Positions 22,935 through 35,700 of a DNA stretch of 64,000 nt are shown piece by piece (within the stretch, counting starts at the first letter, position 1; every line of letters starts with the position of its first letter). A model generated the notes under the pieces. The model was given only the letters and a program-made list of their open reading frames with translations, was not told the DNA's origin and ran no database searches. Position numbers and translations under genes: made by a program. Origin of the DNA: Opisthorchis felineus (taxonomy: Eukaryota > Platyhelminthes > Trematoda > Opisthorchiida > Opisthorchiidae); assembly GCA_004794785.1 (NCBI GenBank), contig SJOL01008837.1, positions 107,982 through 171,981 on the forward strand, in the 5' to 3' direction.

Positions 22935-24724
22935 ATATCATGGTAGAAGAGTATTAATCCATTCAAAAATGTAGCATGTCAATTCGGCTTAACTTTTTCA
23001 TACGGCGTTTGTATGTTCCGTTAAAATGAAACCTATCATTGGTTTGTGATTCCTCAGCAAATAGGTATTCCTTGAAACACAAAACATTTTATTCTCTCTT
23101 TTGGAGGAAACCTTTACCACATTGGTTATTTTTCCTATCGTAGTAGCTCATTAAATACCGTTGAATTTTTATTTAAAACGCTTTGCGACTAGTTCTACAC
23201 GCAAACATGCATCCAATTTGGTAAGATACATGAATATTTGTGCACTTTGTCTATCTGGAATCATTTTTAGTAGAAATGTGTATCCGTTTTTCACTATTAT
23301 TCCAACGAAACTATTCCCATTCTTAGGTTGCGTCCATATTACCACTTCAGATATATCTGACCCTTGTATTTTGCCGCATCGCTATCAAAACGCCATAGAA
23401 AGCGTACTATATAGCCTGAGATCAAAGGTATAATTTGGCCCATTTAGGTTGCTTTGCGGACATCATAATGCGTGATCACCGAAAGGAGTCATGTAACTTT
23501 ATTTTTGACAGCCCCGAATACCTGCTGGCGCAGCTCTCACATTTCGTGTAATAGAAATATACAGATGTTGTTTACTCCCATATGAATGGAAACCAGTGTT
23601 GGTTTATTCAATTTTCAGGTAACCCAATGGACGAAATCTATGACGTTTTATTTCGGTGATAGTTGCTTCGCTGTTGTTCCACTGCGGTGATACACACAAA
23701 CGTGCATCACACAAGGCGTAACAAATCACAATTGTATACCAGCTAAACACTCGTCATGCCGACAAATGAAGTTTTTTGAGCTAGCGTCGACAAACTCCTT
23801 CGTAAAATGAATCTCTTCTTATATTCGAGTGGATCTATGTTTGGTTACAACTGATAACTAGTTCGGGAACTATGTGTTTGTCTCACTGCTGCCAGTTTGA
23901 GTAAATAAACTTGACTAGTCTATTAAGTGCAAGATTTATAAACTTTTTTGGATAGTTGAGACTCTCCTATCCATGTAGTTGTAAGAATTTGCGGTAAAAA
24001 AATGAAGGTGCGTAGGTTTTCTTGACGAAGTGAAGAAGCAGGATACGCCAAAATACTTTATTTACTTCGCACCTAATTTTTTAAAAATGTGGTGCATGCC
24101 CTTTTATTTTACATATTCTTGCCCAGTAGGTGGAATTTACTACACCTGGTATAATTCGCAATTCCATTTTATAGAGCCTGCATACCAATGCTTCACAAAC
24201 TATGCAGTGTAGCTTGCAGTTTACTAACAAGATCATTTTCCCCAAGCCAGTCTTTATATATTAACTTTGCCGAAAAAGAATAACTCCTTTATCCAAGCAA
24301 TTAGTTTTATCGACCCATTACTAGGGTCAGTGTAAGGAAACTAGCTACCATTCAAAATGTTCCAACTATGGAATTTCCCTTACGCACGGCGAAATGAAGA
24401 CAGCAACTTGTTAGCAACTAGGAATCAAAACTCCCGAGACACCACGGAGAGTGTATCCATGTGTTTGCATGTTTGTATTGGATAATACATCAAACAAATG
24501 TGACACGTCCCAAATCGCACGTTATTTAAAATCTTTACAAATGTGTTCTTCAAGATGTTTTTTATCATACGGAGGTCTTATAACAACACACAACCACAAC
24601 TGATGGATAGCTCTTTCCCAAGAGCTTGTGTATTTCAGATGCTTGATACGGCTTCGGAGAAAATCATCATAGTTATCCTGATTCGGTGAAATTGTAAATA
24701 AGTTTAACCATGCATCGCTGACAA
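22935..24724. other. Unassigned sequence
   Basis: Frames at 23161-23433 and 24030-24212 (plus) are rich in Phe/Tyr/Ile, as expected from A+T-rich non-coding DNA. Confidence 0.3.
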
Positions 24725-24795
24725 ATGATTCAATTTCCTATCTCTCCAAATGATAACGCACTGTATTGGCTTGCTGAAAATAAGTTGGGCGAATG
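24725..24795 (+). CDS. Candidate first coding exon
   Basis: ATG (ACAAATGA context) opening MIQFPISPNDNALYWLAENK and ending GE before a consensus GTAAGT donor at 24796. Upstream in frame there is a stop and no acceptor, so it would have to be a first exon. It leaves two bases of the next codon. The downstream partner is not identified; frames at 25.6-25.8 kb and 26.2-26.4 kb are possible. Confidence 0.2.
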
Positions 24796-26170
24796 GTAAG
24801 TCTCCGCTGGTTTCCAGTAAAAGATTATGCTTAGTAAACTTTTTGGGAAATAACGTTTTCTATCCAGAACATGTACATAAGTGATCAGCCTCCTTCTGCT
24901 GTGGTAACTCTTTAGGAAATGTTAGAAATTTGTACAATATCTATGCCTCACAATCCTGAGACAAATCAACACTAATAACATTATCTTCTCCGAGAGAAAA
25001 AGACCCCCTAAGTAAATAATTCCGTTAGCATTATAATAACAGTCTACAATAACAGAAGAACCCAAACTTGTCTAGTTACTCCGGGAGAACATCCCAGCTC
25101 ATGCAATAAACACATCGTAAGGAGTCATATTTGGGAATATCCTGTATGGGCATGAAGACAAATCACTTTTGTTTGACTACCCCTAGTTGTTGGAGGCCTT
25201 AATCTCATTTGGGATTGTTGGAAAGATTTGGGAGTTAAATTTTGTTACAACACCCCATAAAAATAGAAAATTTGATGAAAAAACTTACTGTTCCACACTA
25301 CTCGAACTAGTCGAATAAAATCGCACGAAACTTTAGCATACCTGCATAATACGGAAATTCTGTCAACTTTTCTGCATCACCAGTGTTTTTCTCCAGGGAA
25401 TAAAAGGAAAAAATGTAATGACGTGACGGATTATGTTAGGAACTAATTTCACATCTTGATGAAACGAAACAGTCTCAAACTGTGTGAAATGAACTCCAAT
25501 ATTTACAAACCTAACGAATTTTTATCGAGAAATTGGTCATTCTTTGGGCCTGGAATGATTGAGTCTCCACAGTGCGCACTCTATACAAATTACTAGCGCA
25601 CCACATGAACTGGCTCATAGAAAGTGGCGACCATTTTAAACAACACAAAAGCTTATGGTTTAGTGATACTCATCTTGAGGGTTTTTGTTACCTGCAATCA
25701 GCACGAGGGCAGCAACTTGAATGAGAATCAACAGATATGGTTTATTGAAGTCAGACGCAATAACCAAATGCAGGCGTACCGAATGTGCCGAATTGTTTGG
25801 TTTTTAGTGAGCAGCTGTTTTCTTTTGGAGGTCGCTTGCTCATAATAAATCTATTCAGGTGTAGTCTAACAATTTCGTCCTGCCCTTTTTTAGTGTTTGG
25901 CAGTTTTTATGCCAGTTATCTTATGTCATAATACGGTAACATCTTGTTTTTTTCACCTGTAAAAATCCTAATATTGCTGGCCAGGAAATAACACTCTTCG
26001 ACTCAGTAAGATCAACATTATGTCAAATTACATGGTCTGTTTACCAACATTTTTGGCTCTCCTACTTACGGTGGTTAGAAGTATTATTCGGAAGGGGAAT
26101 GGAACTTGCGGTCAGAATCCCTAATAAAACAATATAAGCAAAATTTCATTTCCCGTAATTCAATTGCCAG
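24796..26170. other. Unassigned, ambiguous open frames
   Basis: At 25580-25845 two overlapping plus-strand frames are both open and both look protein-like. One has an ATG, MNWLIESGDHFKQHK, and a stop after 39 codons; the other spans the whole block. I cannot choose, which illustrates how weak composition is as evidence here. Confidence 0.2.
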
Positions 26171-26406
26171 TAACATTTAACCAGTCTAGGGAATATTTTG
26201 GGAATTCTGTTCTTATTCTCAAACAGGACATCAAAATGGGTTATTCTGTGAATCTGTTATTTGAACAATGGGGCCTCACGAATGTTAGGCTTGATTACTC
26301 TTTGTTTAACTTCGTTGAGTGTTGTTCCCTTGCTACCGTAGAATCTTTTTTGTGGTGTGATACGAACCGGGTCAAGACTGTTCAATGTCTTTGGTTAGAG
26401 ATATGA
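26171..26406 (+). CDS. Candidate terminal exon, unknown product
   Basis: Acceptor TCCCGTAATTCAATTGCCAG. The frame with two leading bases runs 77 codons to a stop (starts TFNQSREYFGNSVLILKQDI; ends VKTVQCLWLEI). No domain recognised. Confidence 0.2.
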
Positions 26407-29400
26407 CATGTGTGGTCTACAACCGGTGCGACATTTGTCAACATGCCCTGAACGTCAACAGTGATAAACATTTTCGCGGTTTTTGAGCGCTCTTATGCAA
26501 CCGACTGGGTACACCATGAAGCTGACTTAAAGTTAATCGTTCACCTGACAAATTCATCAGTTTTTCTCCAGTTCGTCGTGGACCAAATCTCTGAATTAAA
26601 CCTTTCTTCAACCCCAGTATTTAGTAGGCTGACGTCATGCTATTTCTAAGAATTGGAAAATACGTCCACTCATCTATAATATGAATAATGCAAACATGAC
26701 TTTTATTCTTAATTGATCGAACTAAAAGATGCGTGGGATTTACAAGCACAGTTGTCAGCATTCAGAAATAGTTGAGTTTTACTGCGAATCTAGCTTATGA
26801 CATCAAAACCATTTCTAACTAGTGACTAATTCCACCTCATGCCTTCCAGCTTGTGTACACAGATTATTGATATATTTTCTATATATATATGTTTGATATA
26901 GATATTTTTTTGCTATATTTGCTAATAATGCTTTTCATTGAAACGTATCTTGATGCTCACCTCTCTGCATGCCTCGCTAGAACTATCTAGTGGTTACTTA
27001 TTGTCAGCTCTCTTCACCTCTGCTCAAATTTTTCTCACCAAGTGGCTTTTTATTAGCGAAAAAATTATTGACAAATTGGCTTATTATATTTTTCTAGTAA
27101 ATAAACAAGTACGTAAAAGTTTTCCGGAAAGCAAGCGTTATAGTGAATGACTCTGGCTAACTCTACTTGCAAGACAGCCTACTCCATCAATTTTTGTGTG
27201 AAAAACTAGTTTTTTCGGAATACATGGTCTTTCAGCTTAATATACGTTGTTTACTGCCTCCGCATGATATTTCAGTCACTAGGGTTTCGTAATGACAAAA
27301 GTGCAATGGGTTTACTGCCCGCCTGTTCATTCACCATCCAAGAAATTAAGTCACTTTTGATTTATCACCTTGGATAAATAGAAATTGGTCGTTAGTGCAG
27401 TGGAATCCTAGATTCCGGCCAAATTACGCGTAACTGGAGTCAACCCGTAGATTTAACACCACATTGGCAGACAGTGTTACAGTGTAAAGGTGTTGACTAA
27501 ACACCGACTATCCTCGTGGACAACTCTTGGCACTGTTTTTTTACTGTGCAAGCACAACAAAATCAATGTGAGCCTGTAATATACATATCACAAGGGATTA
27601 AACAGCACCAATATAACCCAGTCCAGTGAGATTCTTGTCGCATCTCCAGCACGGATACTCAGTGCAATCTAAGTCGCTTCATCCACAGGACAGTATGCAT
27701 GTCCTTACAAGCTTTTAGTACATAAGAGGCCCTGTCAGCTTCGAGTAGCACTCGCGACCTTGCCAATGTATCCAAATGCCAACAGATCAAGTGCTTTCGT
27801 GCGTTTGATTATAATGAGCTAACTCCCCTCTGGTCTTCGTATTTGCAGTGCAAACGGTTTAAAGCATACGCAACTGGCTACTCAGAGTGTTTCATCAGTG
27901 GTTGAATAAACGTCTTCAACCCAACTTTCATTCCTCGCAGACAAATCAGCTACTATCTTAATTAGCGAGAGTTTATTGACTTCATAAGTTTAACATGACA
28001 GTCACTGAGACGTAATAAGACTCGAAGTTGCGATTAAATAGGTTTTTCTTAATTAATAGTTTAATTTAACGATGACAGTGGGCGTTATTTTTGTGAGCCA
28101 CCTAACATCTTCACAGTTAGTAAAATCACTTCTTTTTGTGGATCCTGGAGATTTTGGATAAAAATATTTTTCCTCCATAAACATGTCCACTTCAGCGTAG
28201 CTGCTTATTGGGTGACAAAACCCAGTTTGTATTATTCATACAATTCTAGGGTAAATACAACAAAACTGGTCGGGTTCTGTTGATGGGCTGCATAAAATGA
28301 CGAGTGCTGAAAGACCACATGCATGAGTATTTTAAAACGGCTTTAGACGGGATCTTGGCTAAACTACATGAATCTATAAGAGCATAATTACGTAGACCAA
28401 ATACATCTACTAATGTATCACCCATAAATTCCCTTGGCCATGGAGAATGTCTATTCATTTTGTCCTCCACATTTTATAGCCATATTCCACATATTCCAAG
28501 ATTTTGATACCCCAAAATCGTTTCACCTCCTGCCATGTAACACGAAGAACGGAAGAGCATCGACTGTAACGACGAAAGTTCTATTTCAGTGTGCAAATCA
28601 AGTTCATTTAGCATATGATCACTATTATGAACTTCGAAGTTTTATATCAGTAGGTTCCAGCGCCTCCGGAAGTCTATCTGTTTCATCCAAGGGGATGGCG
28701 GTGTGCACTATTTAAAAATTATTACGCTGCGTAAGATGTTACGCAGTAAACAGAACCCAACTAATCACTTCACCAGTAACGGCCTTTGTTTAGGCGTTGC
28801 TTCTATTATGTGTGATAGTTACAAATGTACAAATAACAGAAAGTCATGTTTTTCAGATGGCTGGAATGGGGGCGTAAATGCTTGAGCGAAAAAGGGTAAA
28901 AAGTCTTGGACATAAGCGGATCATGCGAGTGAATTTTCAACACACTAGCTGAACTATTATTTGAAGTAGTGGACAGCGCTTTTACTCATACTAAAGAACA
29001 CTTTAAGAGAAACTTCCAACGTCTGCAATCATCAGCAATGAACCATAAGGCAATTCTCAACATTCACAAATTCCACTCAACATTCTGCGAACATCACTGA
29101 GTCAAAGTGATTTGCTCGTAGTTTCTTGTAGGCCTTGGCGCATGAACCGCATCAAGGACGAAGAATAATACCGGGGCCACCTGTATTAGGCAACATCATA
29201 TACAACATGAATGAATTATTACCTGAAGCGGTGTACAAATGGAAACAATGGCAACAGCAGAGAAAAAAGCTGCAAAATTAGTGTCAGAATTTAATCCGAT
29301 GTCATGATGTTGTAGAATAACCTCTTCAATCCGTCTAAAGGGGATTTTACTTAGTGAAAATCGCTTAGTTTCACAAATGTTTTCACCAAACAGACTTTTA

Positions 29401-30925
29401 TTTGGAAGCAAAGAGAAAGTTTCAAAGGGTAACTTTTTATATCCGTAGATTTTGTAGGCGGTATGTACGTGTTAATATGCATTGTGAAGAGGGAATACCA
29501 CTAAAATGCTTCGTTTTCTTATCAGCTCGTTGCAGCCCAAGAAAAACGCCACCTCAGGCATTCCAGGAATAGGATATAACCAGTACGTTTGTTCAGAGAA
29601 TACGAAGTCACCCTTTTAGGGAACAACATAGAGAGAAAAAGCGCAGTTATTTGGAGAAGCTTTGGTGATTTTGTCTCACTGCACGGATAAACTCATTGAG
29701 TACTTCGTCCGTAAACGGTAGTTCAGGGGCTTTTTGATCTTCGTCTTATGGAACAGATCGTGACAGTAGTCGACATTTTTGTGCACTGATAACTCAATAG
29801 TTCTTTGAATCCATTTTTAACTATCTGAGCATGAAGTGATCTAGCAAAAAAGGGGTCACTTTTTCCTGCAGCCGGAGCGTCAGAATCGGATACCAAATGT
29901 AGTTTATCCCGCAGAATGTTCCATGTCCAAGGCACAACGGTTACACTAACCCTTGCTACTGACTTTGACCTAATTCATTCGATAGGTGTACCTTAAAAGC
30001 ACGAACAGAAATAACATACTAATTCTGATGAATTTGCACGAACAAACAGCCAGTACTTCTGTGTATGTTCAAAACTCAGCAATATTTCTATTGTACTTGT
30101 CTAACAATAATTGTTTGTGTAAAATGGCATTTTGTGATTCGTACTTGAGGGGAAAAATTGCCCCAAGAATTTAAGCCATACTCAGGCTTATGGACTTGTA
30201 AGACAAGTGATACTTCGTTCTCGTTCACAAACCCTATTGATACCCTCAGATACAGCTGAATTGTTATCTGCTCTTAAGTAGAACAATTTCACTTACTTTT
30301 ACCGACGTCAAATCCCTGCCAAACACACTTTGCTAAATTCTGCTTCCTATTGAGGGAAACGGACGGCAAAACGCAACTCAAACGTTAAAGAATAAAGCGT
30401 ACACTTTAGATTTTTCATGTCAAATAACAGTAAACCGAATGCGACTGATAAATACACCCAATACACCCAATCTGTTACTTGTTTCATCGCTCTATGATGG
30501 TAAACCCCATGTACCAGTTGTAATGGATATTCATCCATAAACTAGATGTTAAACTGCTGAATGTATTGGCAGAAAGGTAACATTTTGGCATTCGCAGCTT
30601 TAGAATATTAGTCGATGTAGCAAGTATAGCCTTGCCTTATTCTGATAATCAGTGAAGATAATAAAAAACATATACACTATCACACTAGAAAAACTGACAT
30701 CCCAGTTCATCCACCTAGTTGTTGCAATTTAACTTCACCAGTATAGCTTCCGTCCCTGCTGACCAAAATTGAATGACGAAATGCACCCAATGATCAACAA
30801 TTACTCTCCTTCAATAATCACTTTCGCATAATATGTTCCGGATGTTTTTGTGTCTAGTGCACGTTGTCCTAAAAAACAAAAAAACAACGCAGGTAACGTG
30901 ACGCTCGGCTTCTACTCGGAACAAG
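26407..30925. other. Long unassigned A+T-rich stretch
   Basis: A 4.5-kb stretch with only chance-level frames (for example 28246-28470 minus with ATG, 28434-28715 plus). A short TA run lies at about 26880. No splice-supported exon or repeat was found. Confidence 0.3.
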
Positions 30926-30961
30926 ATGTTCCCAAGTAGCTTTTTCAACAAAATCACCAAA
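30926..30961 (+). CDS. Candidate first coding exon, 12 codons
   Basis: ATG reading MFPSSFFNKITK directly into a consensus donor GTAAGTATC, phase 0, preceded by a locally G+C-richer leader (CGTGACGCTCGGCTTC). The compact first exon style fits flatworm genes. It may start the plus-strand gene whose later exons are proposed at 31.3-31.7 kb, but the phases need an extra exon in between. Confidence 0.22.
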
Positions 30962-31264
30962 GTAAGTATCTTTTAACAGTTTTTTGGGCCAGGCACCTTG
31001 CCTAATCAAAAATAGGATTCCCGAACTCTTTGCACATCTGCATAGCATACTATAAATAGTGGTGTGTTATATCAGGAACCATTTGCATATTTTGTTTACA
31101 CCGTAACTTCTGTTCTTCGTAAAGAATGGCAGTACCCTCAATATTACTTCAATTTTTTAGATAGACTGACCGTGATCATCAGATAGGTACACGTTCCTTT
31201 TATTTTCTGTTGGATTTTGGGCACATCATGCTGGTTACAGCCAAATTATTCTTTAGCCTTTCAG

Positions 31265-31710
31265 AAAATATCCTGGTGTTAACGGCTATCCAAAAGGATA
31301 CTACGCCTTTTCTCCCTCGGACCAACTCAAAACCACAAGTGACGGACGAGTTCAACCATTTGGACACGCAAAAGTTATACGTGCATCCAAAGTAAACAAG
31401 ATACAAAACTGAACTCTTCTTTGTCTAGAGTTATGAAATTTAAAGTTGCATGTTAATATTTCTGTAGATCTTTTAATGTATTGTTCCCCAATTATTATCT
31501 CATGACTACTGAGGAAGAGTTCAATGGTTGAAGTTGTTGATTTGTACTACCAAGTAGCTATTCGATAAGCTTATGATTTGAATCTTCGAGCCCGGAAATT
31601 TGACAAATCTACCTTCAGGAAACTGCTTGGGAGCACTTGTGGGCATCAGTAACTTTGGAATTTGCATAGCTGTGGTATTGCAAAAGCATAAAACCAAATC
31701 GGCAAAATAG
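31265..31710 (+). CDS. Candidate last two exons of a single-pass membrane protein
   Basis: Exon 31265-31391 follows a good acceptor (TTATTCTTTAGCCTTTCAG). In the frame with one leading base it reads KYPGVNGYPKGYYAFSPSDQ, then a polar part ending AKVIRASK, before GTAAAC. The terminal exon 31619-31710 follows ATCTACCTTCAG. It reads NCLGALVGISNFGICIAVVL followed by QKHKTKSAK and TAG: a hydrophobic segment with a short basic tail, like a C-terminal membrane anchor. To join in phase, the first exon must end at one of its internal GT sites (after ACAA or after ATAC) rather than at GTAAAC, or a further exon is missing. I do not recognise the protein. Confidence 0.28.
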
Positions 31711-31904
31711 CCGAAAAAGGGAGCATGTAAATGATTTACTGCAACCTGCGATGCCTGTTTCGGACAAGATAATGGAGTAAACCTAAAAGGCGATGTATGG
31801 AATAAGCGTTGAGTTTAATAGAAATTGCCATGTGGAGTGTGCGAAACTTTGCTTAACTATCCATATAAAGACCAGTGATGCATTGGTTGATTGGTCCTGA
31901 GAAG

Positions 31905-32141
31905 CCAGTAAGAGTCATTTGGGTGTTAATCTTCTTGGGGTAACGTATGCTTTTGAAGTTGAAAATGGACCTGGTAAGTAAGAGGCTGGTGATCAATATT
32001 CGCACATATTTTGGAATTGTTCCGTGTAAATATGATTGTAAAGTTGCAACCAAATTTGTTTCCTTGATCCCGGTTAAATTCCAAGAATATTCACAAGTCT
32101 TCATAAAACTGGTCCTAGAAATCGATGACTGGTCGATATAA
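31905..32141 (+). CDS. Candidate exon pair with stop
   Basis: Exon 31905-31973 (69 nt, two leading bases, one trailing) reads SKSHLGVNLLGVTYAFEVEN and GP before a consensus GTAAGT. Exon 32086-32141 follows TTAAATTCCAAG and, in the matching phase, reads YSQVFIKLVLEIDDWSI and a stop. The join restores a Glu codon. The product is unknown. A minus-strand frame of 101 codons over the same place is probably a shadow, or the other way round. Confidence 0.22.
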
Positions 32142-32444
32142 CCAGTATGATCCACCACAATTAGTCAAGTGCTTTGCCAAATGAGCAACTGGCTAGAACA
32201 ACAATCATTTCTGTATTCTACCACCGGCATAAAGGTAAAACGGATAAGACTGCAGGCAAATCTACGAATCTTCGCTGGGTGTTCCTTGCGGGAAATAGAA
32301 TCACATTTGGTGGCTGTGCAAACTTTGAAATAATTACATCCCTCTAGTAAGACAGACGACACCGTTAGAGGAAAGAGGCTCAAGGGTGCGGGTATTTCTT
32401 ACAGGCTCGTCTGTACTTAATCACCAAATACTATTAAAGATATT

Positions 32445-32750
32445 TTCTAGCCTTGAGATGGGCCTGAGCTAGCAGTTGCCCGGTGGCCTATGACCAAAGA
32501 TGAACTCTGACAGAGGTGGATTACGACACGCTGATCGTCCCCCGCTATGGTCTGTTATTAAGCTATGGAGTAAAGGGGGAACCTGTTCCCTAGTTCTGTT
32601 GTTTCTGCCGATGTAACTTTATCTGCAAGTTCGTGCAAACTGATGCACATGGTGGGATTTGGCCTTGATGGGCTTTTTATTATCCGAGGCAGGTGCTAAC
32701 CTGGGAGCCAAGTTAAGTACCCGGATCTCTGCAGCATTCTATATCATTTC
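32445..32750. repeat. G+C-rich fragment, probably retroelement-derived
   Basis: An abrupt island of higher G+C (GGCCTGAGCTAGCAGTTGCC, CGTCCCCCGC, GGCAGGTGCTAACCTGGGAG) in A+T-rich surroundings. No open frame. Its texture resembles the untranslated parts of the 52-53 kb elements, but no direct match to them was found by eye. Confidence 0.4.
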
Positions 32751-35700
32751 TTTCGGTTGTTTGAATAGTTGACTCTTTGAAAAAGACTTCCGAAAATACG
32801 GTCATTTTTCTTACTCACTTCAAAAGTAGAATGAAAGCCTAAGTGCGCAAAAGTGAGATAATTTCTTTTGGATATACGCCCCTAATAGTCTGTAAGTAAA
32901 TTTCAGGTCCCTAAATTGGTATCCTTCATAGAACCATAGAGTTCATGAAATGCACAAATATACTGTTCAAAATATAAACGCACTATATGTAGAGAGATTT
33001 TCGTGTGATCACCTCTGGTTTGGCATGGCCACAATCATTTCACACTTCCGCAAACACGTTCCCCTCTCACGGTTCCAAGAGAGTTGCTGATTTAAAAAAG
33101 CATGAAGCAGCTGCACGATGGCGTAATGAAAACCCGGTTAAAATATCCGGAATATTCTCCTAGGTCCAAATGATTCTGGAAGTGGTGAGCATATATTCGA
33201 GTAAATACAGTACAAACGGTAGACGAGGAAGAGAGTAAATGTGGGGAATAACTATGGACCACGAATGCTTAGGTGCAAAGTAATACAAGGTCGCTAACAG
33301 CTCAGCTGAAATAAAGTCATAGGTACTGTTCCCGTTCAATGATCCTATTTTCTTATTTGCATTATTTGGACGATAGTGAAGAAATTCCTACGAGTTCAGA
33401 TAAGACTTACTGTTAGATATGTTCTTTATTTACTTTGAGCCAAGCAAAATGTTTCCTGGGTCACTCCGATTAGCCAGTCTAAAAAATCTGTATTTATTGT
33501 CGACAATCTATTGCGAAATCCCAGATTCATAACCTAAAGCGCATTTAGTTTGAAGTCAGTTTTCAAGTGGTGCAAGTTTAATGAAACAACCGAATACGCT
33601 ATTTCAGCTCAAATGTAGAGCCCATTGAATTACCTAAATTAAATGGCAGAAATGATTTTTCTGCATGCTTAGTTATGGAAACTATAGAGCCATATGGAAC
33701 CTGTTAGTTTTTTCGGGTGCCTTTCTTATAAGTTGTTATACAATTACATAGAAAGTGATTTGAAATAATTGTCCCAATAAGGAAAATGACTGTCTGAGAA
33801 CAATAATAACAGATATAGTAATTGTGCAGCCTATATCTGAAAAAAATTGGCGGCTATATCTACTCAAATGAAGGTGAACAGTTTGGCAGTTTGAGTGGCT
33901 GTTGTTGGCTGAAAAGTATAATGTTCAACCTGTCAATGTCAAATGAATATCCCACGTGCGTTAACGCTCCTGTTGCGTACATTAAATTTTACGCCCAATA
34001 AGCTGCATACCACTCGGGCGAAAATCTCCCCCACAGACGCCGACGCAAAGTCCAACAGCGATCATATATGCAGTAATTCAGAAAAATTACCACCGCAGGC
34101 CAGTACTTTGCAAGTTTATTGCTTGCCAGTGGAACAGCTTGCGAAACAGCTTCCGAGAGAAGTGGCAGCTTTTTATAGGCAATTCCAAACTAGTGGAAGT
34201 TGGACACATTTCAGCTATTTATATTGTGGTAATTCAGAAGAAGTTTTTTTATAAATTATCCTCCAGGATTAACTTCATTGATCGGATTTTATACAACGCA
34301 CTCAAACGTGTAAACGATGTTTCATAAAATTGTGATCGGTGACTCTCCGTCGCAGGATATTCATTATGAGGGAACTCTGCTTATTGAAGACTTTACAGTT
34401 TTATCCAACAGTATAAAACCGACGCAAACAACAATCAAAATTAAAAACAGCCTAATATTTCAAATGGGTATCTGAGTATCATGTTCTATAGAGGTTTTCA
34501 GTCGACAATCAAAAGAGAATAAAAAAGAACCAGAATCCATCTTAACAAATCAGGTGCCCCGACATTGGCTAACAGTTTTGTTTTTCAGAAAAACAGCGTA
34601 GAAATATTAGCAATAATAAGCCCGTACTCTCGTCCACAACACATGTGCACTTTTAAACATAATTCTTCTTGTTAAAAGCGTTTTACCCAAAAGCTGCGTT
34701 CTCTCACTAACGCTAACCAGCACCAAGCAGAAAATATAAATGGAAATATCAAACTTTAATTTCATTTGTTTTAAGTGTAGGCATCGTACCGACAACAACC
34801 ACGAAGAAATTTATTTTTGTGTACCTGCAAAAATATCTGGTCACGATAGATGAGACGAAACAAACTTTCCGGACTGGGATTTCCCCGATTATTGTGCTAA
34901 TGTTTACTATCTGTTATGTCACTGCCTACACTTGGTTAGTTTTTAGGCTTTTGGAGTACTTGAAAGGAATGAAAAGTTTTGCTAGGTTCATAAAAACTCG
35001 GGTAGTATGTAGGCCAGCATAAATGTTTACTTGCACCGTTTAAAGCAGCTAAAGACACCCGCAAGTTTCACCATAACAACGGGGTTTATAAACAGCGATC
35101 AATACTTCTTTTCTGCGTTCCCCTCAAATTTTATGAAACCACAAACGAACATTGTACATGGTTAGGGGAAGATATAGTTTAACTTTAAAGTTATGCGTTT
35201 GACTCAGTGATACTTTGAACTTCCCCTCCAATTCCGCCCTTGCTTTACAGTAATGCTGGATAATCTATATGATGATCCGCGTAATTGCTGTATTGCTCCG
35301 TAAAATCTGTAACCTGAACAATCAGGAAAATAAATTTTGTCCGCTCTCCCTTTTTTTATCAAGTATTCTCAACCGGTAAAAATGTGCTTAGGTGAAGACT
35401 ACCCACAGGCATTTGTATGTGATTTTCTGAATGAAAATCCTCACAAGACATCAAAACTGCTTAAAAGCGCGTGCGAACTTGTTTGGCTTTCAGTAGGCGC
35501 CGGTTGAATTCACATTTTTGGGGTGAATCGAACAGCAAAGCATAAGTGGGTGAAAGAAGGTTTGACGAGGTTAATGTAGATGCAAACCCAATGAATGCAG
35601 TATCTACCCAAATGGTCAAAGAATTCCTGACACACATTGTGTCCGAGGCGACACCTGACATTGGAATCCTTCAGATGATTGCCAATCGGCCACCAGGATA

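Noticed and set aside
33943..34254. 103-codon plus frame with ATG
   Set aside because: Same reason: chance-level length with no supporting context.
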